Source: Icerya purchasi (taxonomy: Eukaryota; Arthropoda; Insecta; Hemiptera; Monophlebidae). Taken from it: a stretch of DNA of 64,000 nucleotides. A program made the translations under genes and the position numbers. The stretch is taken from positions 151,813,774 to 151,877,773 of the forward strand of contig CM077115.1 in assembly GCA_039619475.1 (NCBI GenBank). Reading direction: 5' to 3'. The notes under the pieces were generated by a model that did no database searches, was not told the origin of the DNA, and worked only from the letters and a program-made list of their open reading frames with translations. Positions 12,377 to 22,503 of the stretch are shown piece after piece; the first letter of the stretch is position 1; the number at the start of each line of letters is the position of its first letter.

Positions 12377-14852
12377 CAAGAACAAAACAACAATTTCATT
12401 AGTACGAACTTAATTAAGTGAAAAAATGCGATAAAAATTTGCCCACGAGAAATTTGAAAACTTGACGCAATAACGGCTAATCGAATCATCTGCATGCATA
12501 AAAAAAAATACGGCCCAACACCAAATAATAAAAAGAATAAAATGAAAAAAAAAACACGCACGAACGGCTACGACCAATGAAAAAGGCGTGCAAAAAAATC
12601 GGTACACGGATAGTGGTAAACAGCGAGAAAAGTGAGAAAAAGTAAAAACGCTAAACGGATATTTTAAACGATTTTGACATGCATTCTAAATTGAGACGCG
12701 GCCCCGGCATGAAAAAAAAAAAAACGCAATAACGGCTACACCAAACGATTCCGAATGTATATTATTAAAAACCCAGCACCATTAAAATAATATAATTACT
12801 AATCGGGAAATAAAAAAACAAAAAAAAACGCGACGACCGGTTAACATGCATAATGAAGCATGCAAAATGAAAAGAGAAATTAACCAAGGAAAAGTAACAA
12901 AGAAAGAGGAATAGTCTGCGCACCAATTGGAACAAAATGTAACTGAACAATGAATTTGACAAAGCGGTCATGTAAGAAATTAACAACGAGCAGTGAAAAT
13001 TTTTTCAACATAAAACAAAGTCAATCGCTCAGCTATATCTAGAGAAGTTGATAAACGGGCAAAGGAGATCATATTAAAGAGTACACGAATAAAATCACAA
13101 AACAAAGATAGATCTCTCCAAAATACAGTTCAATTCACATTTAGTTTAAAAATCGCAGTTATAAAATAAAATAAAATGTCCAAGAAATACCGAGAAAATT
13201 GACGGTGGACCATGTCATAGAAACTGATATGAAAAACGAGAAATTATCACTGTTGGCATGGACTTCCACCGAGAACATTATGTGCAATATACAAAGTAAT
13301 ATGGATATGCAGATTGATAATAATTCAGCGATCAACTACTCGAAAAGTATTTAAAACATTAGCTAACAGGACGAATTAGAAACTATATGAATATCAGAGA
13401 AAAAGAATGTTGCATATTTGATCGGAAGGCCAGCGGTGACCAAATGGTCTTCTTCGCGTCAACTTTATTCCGTTTCTTCATTTTCTTCTTCAGTTTCTTC
13501 TTTGCATATATATCTATTCCACTACCGTTTTATTAGCCATATCTTTTGTCGCTTCCATTTCGTTTTCAGTCTTCTAATGTTTCGGATAGCTGTTGGTCAG
13601 TGTGTTTTTACAGATCTTCAAGAATGCTGTGAATTTGATGGCAACAGGTGATGGTGAATGTTCTTCTTCTTGCAGTCTTCTATCATCAACTTCATCTTCT
13701 TCACCTGTTTCTTTTTTCTACATATTTAAAGTCCACTACATTTTCATTACTCATGCCTTTTCATTCTCGAACTTTATATGCAGTCTGCTATTGTGTTCCA
13801 GTTAGCTGATGATCAGAGCGGATTTTCAGATGACTTCAACTTGGCCGCTTCTATTATAAAATATCTTTAAATAGTTCCACACAAATGCTGTTACCATTCT
13901 AATGTCCACTTCCAGCAGACGACACACAAAGTTAGTTGAGCCATTAATTTATCAGAAACATCTTTCTAACAACTTCCATTCTTCTAGTAGTTTTCTTCCA
14001 GCAAAGGTGCATCTCTGATATCGGCTCTCTGAAGGTGCCACTGAAAATTATTTCTAAAAATATTCCCTTAAAAGATTCTTCGTGTCTGAAAACGTGCTGT
14101 CCAAAAGCCGGCGATCATGAATTTTTTGCAAAGGTGGCTGAACAGAGCTAGAAAATTGCAATATTGCCAAAGAAAGCGAATCCTAATTTTCGGCTGAAAA
14201 TAAATATCGAGAAATAGTGTTCTTTAGGTGTTGCGGTACATTCATTGGGAAAGTAAAAAGCCATAGAACGAGATGATATTGATTGAAAAAGTTGAATACT
14301 ACGAACTCCAGGAAATTACTGACGGAGTAAGTTCCGAAAAGAATCAACAGAACATAAAACAAGTGAAAAAATTATTGAATTGTGTCGATCTAGGGGAACC
14401 GACTTTGTATCCAAAGTTTGGCGATAAGTTTTAGGCGGAATGCAGACTTTTTCAGATATAGGAACAGGCTTGAAAAAATTGATCGAAGGGAACGCAGTAT
14501 CGGCTAAATATTAAACGCATTTATCGACTAGACACTGAACGCTTTAGCGACTAAACACTGAACGCCTTATCGGATAAACAGAGAACGCATTATCGGCTAA
14601 GTGTCTACACAATGGCAGCAATAAAAGAAAAAAAAAAGAGAATGCAGGTACAAGAAAAAAGTACTAGTGTATTATAACGAACAAGATTTAACCTACCCAT
14701 TTTCGATTCTGCAGTGTTCCTCGATCTGTTGCACAATTTCTTGATTTCCAGCTCCATGTCGAAATACATCAACTGCTTCCAGCCTCTCGAGTCGCCTGTG
14801 ACTCGAGGGCAGTGATCGCGCCAGAATAACAGCATCGCATATTCATAGGGTG
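12377..14852. repeat. Satellite unit 6 (B-to-A recombinant)
   Basis: The first ~1.2 kb carries B markers: tggcatggac, gaacattatg, gattgataat, accaaatgg, cgcttccatt, tagctgttgg. From about 13,680 onward every marker is A: tatcatcaac, cttcttcacc, ttcagatgac, ccacacaaat, gaattgtgtc, cattttcgat. The switch lies between about 13,593 and 13,680. This fits unequal crossing over or gene conversion between A and B units. A private change, gatctctcca, lies near 13,112. Confidence 0.93.
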
Positions 14853-17327
14853 CAAGAACAAAACAACAATTTCATTAGTACGAACTTAATTAAGTGAAAA
14901 AATGCGATAAAAATTTGCCCACGAGAAATTTGAAAACTTGACGCAATAACGGCTAATCGAATCATCTGCATGCATAAAAAAAAATACGGCCCAACACCAA
15001 ATAATAAAAAGAATAAAATGAAAAAAAAAACACGCACGAACGGCTACGACCAATGAAAAAGGCGTGCAAAAAAATCGGTACACGGATAGTGGTAAACAGC
15101 GAGAAAAGTGAGAAAAAGTAAAAACGCTAAACGGATATTTTAAACGATTTTGACATGCATTCTAAATTGAGACGCGGCCCCGGCATGAAAAAAAAAAAAA
15201 CGCAATAACGGCTACACCAAACGATTCCGAATGTATATTATTAAAAACCCAGCACCATTAAAATAATATAATTACTAATCGGGAAATAAAAAAACAAAAA
15301 AAAACGCGACGACCGGTTAACATGCATAATGAAGCATGCAAAATGAAAAGAGAAATTAACCAAGGAAAAGTAACAAAGAAAGAGGAATAGTCTGCGCACC
15401 AATTGGAACAAAATGTAACTGAACAATGAATTTGACAAAGCGGTCATGTAAGAAATTAACAACGAGCAGTGAAAATTTTTTCAACATAAAACAAAGTCAA
15501 TCGCTCAGCTATATCTAGAGAAGTTGATAAACGGGCAAAGGAGATCATATTAAAGAGTACACGAATAAAATCACAAAACAAAGATAGATCTCTTCAAAAT
15601 ACAGTTCAATTCACATTTAGTTTAAAAATCGCAGTTATAAAATAAAATAAAATGTCCAAGAAATACCAAGAAAATTGACGGTGGACCATGTCATAGAAAC
15701 TGATATGAAAAACGAGAAATTATCACTGTTGGCGTGGACTTCCACCGAGAACAATATGTGCAATATACAAAGTAATATGGATATGCAGATTGAAGATAAT
15801 TCAGCGATCAACTACTCGAAAAGTATTTAAAACATTAGCTAACAGGACGAATTAGAAACTATATGAATATCAGAGAAAAAGAATGTTGCATATTTGATCG
15901 GAAGGCCAGCGGTGACCATATGGTCTTCTTCGCGTCAACTTTATTCCGTTTCTTCATTTTCTTCTTCAGTTTCTTCTTTGCATATATATCTATTCCACTA
16001 CCGTTTTATTAGCCATACCTTTTGTCGTTTCTATTTCGTTTTCAGTCTTCTAATGTTTCGGATAGCTGATGGTCAGTGTGTTTTTACAGATCTTCAAGAA
16101 TGCTGTGAATTTGATGGCAACAGGTGATGGTGAATGTTCTTCTTCTTGCAGTCTTCTATCATCAACTTCATCTTCTTCACCTGTTTCTTTTTTCTACATA
16201 TTTAAAATCCACTACATTTTCATTACTCATGCCTTTTCATTCTCGAACTTTATATGCAGTCTGCTATTGTGTTCCAGTTAGCTGATGATCAGAGCGGATT
16301 TTCAGATGACTTCAACTTGGCCGCTTCTATTATAAAATATCTTTAAATAGTTCCACACAAATGCTGTTACCATTCTAATGTCCACTTCCAGCAGACGACA
16401 CACAAAGTTAGTTGAGCCATTAATTTATCAGAAACATCTTTCTAACAACTTCCATTCTTCTAGTAGTTTTCTTCCAGCAAAGGTGCATCTCTGATATCGG
16501 CTCTCTGAAGGTGCCACTGAAAATTATTTCTAAAAATATTCCCTTAAAAGATTCTTCGTGTCTGAAAACGTGCTGTCCAAATGCCGGCGATCATGAATTT
16601 TTTGCAAAGGTGGCTGAACAGAGCTAGAAAATTGCAATATTGCCAAAGAAAGCGAATCCTAATTTTCGGCTGAAAATAAATATCGAGAAATAGTGTTCTT
16701 TAGGTGTTGCGGTACATTCATTGGGAAAGTAAACAGCAATAGAACGAGATGATATTGATTGAAAAAGTTGAATACTACGAACTCCAGGAAATTACTGACG
16801 GAGTAAGTTCCGAAAAGAATCAACAGAACATAAAACAAGTGAAAAAATTATTGAATTGTGTCGATCTAGGGGAACCGACTTTGTATCCAAAGTTTGGCGA
16901 TAAGTTTTAGGCGGAATGCAGACTTTTTCAGATATAGGAACAGGCTTGAAAAAATTGATCGAAGGGAACGCAGTATCGGCTAAACATTAAACGCATTTAT
17001 CGACTAGACACTGAACGCTTTAGCGACTAAACACTGAACGCCTTATCGGATAATCAGAGAACGCATTATCGGCTAAGTGTCTACACAATGGCAGCAATAA
17101 AAGAAAAAAAAAGAGAATGCAGGTACAAGAAAAAAGTACTAGTGTATTATAACGAACAAGATTTAACCTACCCATTTTCGATTCTGCAGTGTTCCTCGAT
17201 CTGTTGCACAATTTCTTGATTTCCAGCTCCATGTCGAAATACATCAACTGCTTCCAGCCTCTCGAGTCGCCTGTGACTCGAGGGCAGTGATCGCGCTAGA
17301 ATAACAGCATCGCATATTCATAGGGTG
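14853..17327. repeat. Satellite unit 7 (variant A, more diverged)
   Basis: A 2,475-bp A-type copy with more private changes than units 1-5: aaataccaag near 15,661, tttaaaatcc near 16,201, caaatgccgg near 16,577, aaacagcaat near 16,731 and gataatcag near 17,049. Near 16,983 it reads taaacattaa, where units 1-6 read taaatattaa. Unit 8 shares that change. Confidence 0.93.
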
Positions 17328-19800
17328 CAAGAACAAAACAACAATTTCATTAGTACGAACTTAATTAAGTGAAAAAATGCGATAAAAATTTGCCCACGAG
17401 AAATTTGAAAACTTGACGCAATAACGGCTAATCGAATCATCTGCATGCATAAAAAAAAATACGGCCCAACACCAAATAATAAAAAGAATAAAATGAAAAA
17501 AAAAACACGCACGAACGGCTACGACCAATGAAAAAGGCGTGCAAAAAAATCGGTACACGGATAGTGGTAAACAGCGAGAAAAGTGAGAAAAAGTAAAAAC
17601 GCTAAACGGATATTTTAAACGATTTTGACATGCATTCTAAATTGAGACGCGGCCCCGGCATGAAAAAAAAAAAAACGCAATAACGGCTACACCAAACGAT
17701 TCCGAATGTATATTATTAAAAACCCACCACCATTAAAATAATATAATTACTAATCGGGAAATAAAAAAACAAAAAAAAACGCGACGACCGGCTAACATGC
17801 ATAATGAAGCATGCAAAATGAAAAGAGAAATTAACCAAGGAAAAGTAACAAAGAAAGAGGAATAGTCTGCGCACCAATTGGAACAAAATGTAACTGAACA
17901 ATGAATTTGACAAAGCGATCATGTAAGAAATTAACAACGAGCAGTGAAAATTTTTTCAGCATAAAACAAAGTCAATCGCTCAGCTATATCTAGAGAAGTT
18001 GATAAACGGGCAAAGGAGATCATATTAAAGAACACAAATAATAAAATCACAAAACAAAGATAGATCTCTTCAAAATACAGTTCAATTCACATTTAGTTTA
18101 AAAATCGCAGTTATAAAATAAAATAAAATGTCCAAGAAATACCGAGAAAATTGACGGTGGACCATGTCATAGAAACTGATATGAAAAACGAGAAATTATC
18201 ACTGTTGGCATGGACTTCCACCGAGAACATTATGTGCAATATACAAAGTAATATGGATATGCAGATTGATAATAATTCAGCGATCAACTACTCGAAAAGT
18301 ATTTAAAACATTAGCTAACAGGACGAATTAGAAACTATATGAATATCAGAGAAAAAGAATGTTGCATATTTGATCGGAAGGCCAGCGGTGACCAAATGGT
18401 CTTCTTCGCGTCAACTTTATTCCGTTTCTTCATTTTCTTCTTCAGTTTCTTCTTTGCATATATATCTATTCCACTACCGTTTTATTAGCCATATCTTTTG
18501 TCGCTTCCATTTCGTTTTCAGTCTTCTAATGTTTCGGATAGCTGTTGGTCAGTGTGTTTTTACAGATCTTCAAGAATGCTGTGAATTTGATGGCAACAGG
18601 TGATGGTGAATGTTCTTCTTCTTGCAGTCTTCTATCAACTTCATCTTCTTCGCCTGTTTCTTTTTTCTACATATTTAAAGTCCACTACATTTTCATTACT
18701 CATGCCTTTTCATTCTCGAACTTTGTATGCAGTCTGCTATTGTGTTCCAGTTAGCTGATGATCAGAGCGGATTTTCAAATGACTTCAACTTGGCCGCTTC
18801 TATTATAAAATATCTTTAAATAGTTCCACAAAAATGCTGTTACCATTCTAATTTCCACTTCCAGCAGACGACACACAAAGTTAGTTGAGCCATTAATTTA
18901 TCAGAAACATCTTTCTAACAATTTCCATTCTTCTAGTAGTTTTCTTCCAGCAAAGGTGCATCTCTGATATCGGCTCTCTGAAGGTGCCACTGAAAATTAT
19001 TTCTAAAAATATTCCCTTAAAAGATTCTTCGTGTCTGAAAACGTGCTGTCCAAAAGCCGGCGATCATGAATTTTTTGCAAAGGTGGCTGAACAGAGCTAG
19101 AAAATTGCAATATTGCCAAAGAAAGCGAATCCTAATTTTCGGCTGAAAATAAATATCGAGAAATAGTGTTCTTTAGGTGTTGCGGTACATTCATTGGGAA
19201 AGTAAAAAGCCATAGAACGAGATGATATTGATTGAAAAAGTTGAATACTACGAACTCCAGGAAATTACTGACGGAGTAAGTTCCGAAAAGAATCAACAGA
19301 ACATAAAACAAGTGAAAAAATTATTGAACCGTGTCGATCTAGGGGAACCGACTTTGTATCCAAAGTTTGGCGATAAGTTTTAGGCGGAATGCAGACTTTT
19401 TCAGATATAGGAACAGGCTTGAAAAAATTGATCGAAGGGAACGCAGTATCGGCTAAACATTAAACGCATTTATCGACTAGACACTGAACGCTTTAGCGAC
19501 TAAACACTGAACGCCTTATCGGATAAACAGAGAACGCATTATCGGCTAAGTGTCTACACAATGGCAGCAATAAAAGAAAAAAAAAGAGAATGCAGGTACA
19601 AGAAAAAAGTACTAGTGTATTATAACGAACAAGATTTAACCTACCCATTTTCTATTCTGCAGTGTTCCTCGATCTGTTGCACAATTTCTTGATTTCCAGC
19701 TCCATGTCGAAATACATCAACTGCTTCCAGCCTCTCGAGTCGCCTGTGACTCGAGGGCAGTGATCGCGCCAGAATAACAGCATCGCATATTCATAGGGTG
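17328..19800. repeat. Satellite unit 8 (variant B)
   Basis: A 2,473-bp copy with the full B marker set seen in unit 2, plus private changes: cccaccacc near 17,724 (shared with unit 9), gaccggctaac near 17,787, aagcgatc near 17,913 and aacacaaat near 18,030. Private variants rise toward the right end of the array, as expected if edge units are homogenised less often. Confidence 0.93.
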
Positions 19801-20860
19801 CAAGAACAAAACAACAATTTCATTAGTACGAACTTAATTAAGTGAAAAAATGCGATAAAAATTTGCCCACGAGAAATTTGAAAACTTGACGCAATAACGG
19901 CTAATCGAATCATCTGCATGCATAAAAAAAAATACGGCCCAACACCAAATAATAAAAAGAATAAAATGAAAAAAAAAACACGCACGAACGGCTACGACCA
20001 ATGAAAAAGGCGTGCAAAAAAATCGGTACACGGATAGTGGTAAACAGCGAGAAAAGTGAGAAAAAGTAAAAACGCTAAACGGATATTTTAAACGATTTTG
20101 ACATGCATTCTAAATTGAGACGCGGCCCCGGCATGAAAAAAAAAAAAACGCAATAACGGCTACACCAAACGATTCCGAATGTATATTATTAAAAACCCAC
20201 CACCATTAAAATAATATAATTACTAATCGGGAAATAAAAAAACAAAAAAAAAACGCGACGACCGGTTAACATGCATAATGAAGCATGCAAAATGAAAAGA
20301 GAAATTAACCAAGGAAAAGTAACAAAGAAAGAGGAATAGTCTGCGCACCAATTGGAACAAAATGTAACTGAACAATGAATTTGACAAAGCGGTCATGTAA
20401 GAAATTAACAACGAGCAGTGAAAATTTTTTCAACATAAAATAAAGTCAATCGCTCAGCTATATCTAGAGAAGTTGATAAACGGGCAAAGGAGATCATATT
20501 AAAGAGTACACGAATAAAATCACAAAACAAAGATAGATCTCTTCAAAATACATACAATTCAATTCACATTTAGTTTAAAAATCGCAGTTATAAAATAAAA
20601 TAAAATGTCCAAGAAATACCGAGAAAATTGACAGTGGACCATGTCATAGAAACTGATATGAAAAACGAGAAATTATCACTGTTGGCGTGGACTTCCACCG
20701 AGAACAATATGTGCAATATACAAAGTAATATGGATATGCAGATTGAAGATAATTCAGCGATCAACTACTCGAAAAGTATTTAAATCGTTAGCTAACAGGA
20801 CGAATTAAAAACTATATGTATATCAAAGAAAAAGCATGTTGTATATTGGATAGCAACGAG
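19801..20860. repeat. Satellite unit 9 (partial, decaying)
   Basis: About the first 1 kb of the unit is well preserved, with a small insertion near 20,550 and cccaccacc near 20,197 as in unit 8. From about 20,784 (aaatcgttagc where the unit reads aaacattagc) substitutions and gaps accumulate. A degraded match to the TTCTTC-rich block is still visible to about 20,930. This is the right edge of the array. Confidence 0.9.
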
Positions 20861-20934
20861 CAGTAAATAAATCTTTTTCTTGCAATCAGCTTTTTTCAGT
20901 TTCTTCATTTTCTTCTTTTTATATGTATCTATAT

Positions 20935-21031
20935 AGGATATTGTTCGATTAGTAGGATGCCGAAAGGATTCATCAATACTATTTATATTCGTTCGAGATA
21001 AAATGTCCATTAAAAAAAGTGTATAGATATT
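20935..21031. repeat. Repeat segment A (copy 1), left flank of the LINE
   Basis: This stretch matches 27,355-27,440 with moderate divergence. Shared words are ggatattg, ttagtaRgatgYcgaaa, atattcgttcgag and tgtcca. With the segment at 26,346-26,840 it forms the pre-insertion copy of a repeat that recurs around a different retroelement at 27.4-29.7 kb. Confidence 0.65.
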
Positions 21032-21046
21032 AACTGTTTTAATGAA

Positions 21047-21826
21047 TTTGCCAAATCCTCTCTCCCTGAGTTTGTATCCATTTACAAACTTCGTTTTACA
21101 GTGTCCCCAAGTATCCGTTCTCCCACTCAGTGCTCTAATTGTTTCCTTTTCGGGCATATTGCACGCCATTGCCGCAGCTCTCTTCCCTCATGTTCCCATT
21201 GTTCCTCTAAACATTCGCTCTCTGATTGTACAAATCTCCAGGAGCCTCCTTTTTGTCGCAACTGCAAAGGTAGTCACAGCGCTTCCGATCGAGCCTGTCC
21301 CGAATGGCAGCGGCAGAAGGACATAAAAAGAATCATGGCTTTCGAGAACATCTCCTTTCACGAAGCCGTTAAAATTAAATCCTCCAGTTCCGCCTCTCCA
21401 GCCTTCTCCTACGCTAATCGCGCCGCAGCCCCTATTTCCTCTCTAAACGTCTCCCCAAAAACTTCTAAATTCCCCTCTCTTCCACGTCCCAAATCCCCCA
21501 CTTTCCACAAAACTTCCAAACCCAAATCCTACTCAAAGCCTTCTCCTCAATTTCCTTTCGTTCCATCCCTTTACTCTCATTTACCACTAAATGGATGTGC
21601 ACTGAATCGCAACGACTCCCCCCAATCCAACCCCCCCATATCTTCCAGTCCCTTACTAGTTCCTCCTATGCTTTCTCCTAATTCCTCTCTAAACGATTCT
21701 TCCTTTGTTGTCTCCCATATTTCCGCAGCTATCATGGAACTCCTTGCCTCCTTTAACATATCCTCCTCCTCCTCATTCCTTGATAATCTTTCAGCCTTCC
21801 TATCCAATCACGTTCATTTCAACTAG
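21047..21826 (+). CDS. LINE ORF1 (gag-like, zinc-knuckle protein), 5'-truncated
   Basis: The reading frame runs open from the element's first bases to the stop at 21,824-21,826 (~259 codons). There is no ATG near the start; a GTG at 21,101 is not a credible start in a eukaryote, so I treat the frame as 5'-partial. Three nucleic-acid-binding zinc knuckles follow closely: CSNCFLFGHIARHC (CX2CX4HX4C), CSHCSSKHSLSDC (CX2CX3HX4C) and CRNCKGSHSASDRAC (CX2CX3HX6C). A Ser/Pro-rich low-complexity tail follows. In this group ORF1 proteins bind the element RNA and form the RNP. The missing N-terminal part would normally hold the multimerisation region. Confidence 0.88.
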   Translation, partial: FAKSSLPEFVSIYKLRFTVSPSIRSPTQCSNCFLFGHIARHCRSSLPSCSHCSSKHSLSDCTNLQEPPFCRNCKGSHSASDRACPEWQRQKDIKRIMAFENISFHEAVKIKSSSSASPAFSYANRAAAPISSLNVSPKTSKFPSLPRPKSPTFHKTSKPKSYSKPSPQFPFVPSLYSHLPLNGCALNRNDSPQSNPPISSSPLLVPPMLSPNSSLNDSSFVVSHISAAIMELLASFNISSSSSFLDNLSAFLSNHVHFN

Positions 21827-22033
21827 ACCACCTCTTTCATCCTTTGTTCTTTCTTTCTCCTTTTTCACCATCTTCCAGCACCCCATTCTATACTTGTTAC
21901 TCTTATTTCTCCTTTTTTCTTTTGCGTCCGTTTCGCCAAGGATAACTGTTCGCTCAGGAATCATCAACTCAAAACTTTCCTTAGTTCGAATTTTATTCCA
22001 TTTTTCCTTCATGCTACATAGCTATATCATTAT

Positions 22034-22258
22034 GGAAGGAAGCCTACAAACTGGTCGTCAACCCAGTTCGTGCAGGTATTTCTCCCTTCTCTGGTTTAAC
22101 AATATGTCGGAAGGAAGCCTACAAACTGGTCATCAACCCAGTTCGTGCAGGTATTTCTCTCGTCTCTTTTTCAACACTATGTCGGAAGGAAGCCTACAAA
22201 CTGGGCATCAACCCAGTTCGTGCAGGTATTTCTCCGGTTTATTTTTAATTACTGACGG
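22034..22258 (+). repeat. Three 75-bp tandem repeats with a hairpin in the LINE inter-ORF spacer
   Basis: Copies start at 22,034, 22,109 and 22,184, exactly 75 bp apart. The core is ggaaggaagcctacaaactg, followed by a hairpin: aactggg and cccagtt pair perfectly around catcaa in copy 3, and copies 1 and 2 keep a 6-bp stem. The hairpin and the gtgcaggtatttctc after it are better conserved than the ~20 bp between copies. Because 75 is a multiple of three, one frame (21,705-22,502) stays open through all copies. Position between the ORFs suggests an RNA signal for translation or packaging; that is inference. Confidence 0.9.
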
Positions 22259-22503
22259 TACCGCTAATGGTGAGGTATCTTCAATTTTGCCTGTATCCAA
22301 TTTCGGACACGTCTTCTCTCTTCTACTCTTTTTTCCATTGTCAACTTCTCCTTTAAGTTGGAAGATCGTCTACAAGCGATCTCCTCTCATTTATTATACC
22401 CTTCCTACTACCCTTGCCCTCCTTTCTTTTACTTCAATTTCAGCTCTATCTTCTCCCGCTACTTTTTCTCATTCTTTTAATTCCTCTTCTCCTTTTAACT
22501 AGA

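Larger units (their letters stand above)
1..20860. repeat. Satellite array, 2.47-kb unit, 8 full copies plus a partial ninth
   Basis: The same ~2,476-bp sequence recurs head to tail. Taking the motif caagaacaaaacaacaattt as unit start, copies begin at 1, 2477, 4949, 7425, 9901, 12377, 14853, 17328 and 19801, giving lengths of 2476, 2472, 2476, 2476, 2476, 2476, 2475 and 2473. Copies differ by scattered substitutions and small indels only. The array runs off the left edge, so its true length is unknown. On the right, homology weakens after about 20,784 and is unrecognisable by about 20,930. No unit carries a convincing gene: the short open frames are hydrophobic, low-complexity, in conflicting frames, and changed or lost between units. 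I see no rRNA, tRNA, snRNA or histone sequence. Best call: a long-unit satellite, probably heterochromatic. Confidence 0.97.

Noticed and set aside
1..20860. CENP-B-box-like motif or telomeric (TTAGG)n repeats in the satellite
   Set aside because: I looked for both by eye and found no convincing match in the unit.
20792..21169. 125-codon minus frame across the LINE's 5' junction
   Set aside because: It spans flanking DNA and the inserted element, so it arose by insertion.
22414..22503. Upstream in-frame ATG as the start of ORF2
   Set aside because: The added 30 residues are Leu-rich low complexity, and endonuclease homology begins right after the ATG at 22,504.
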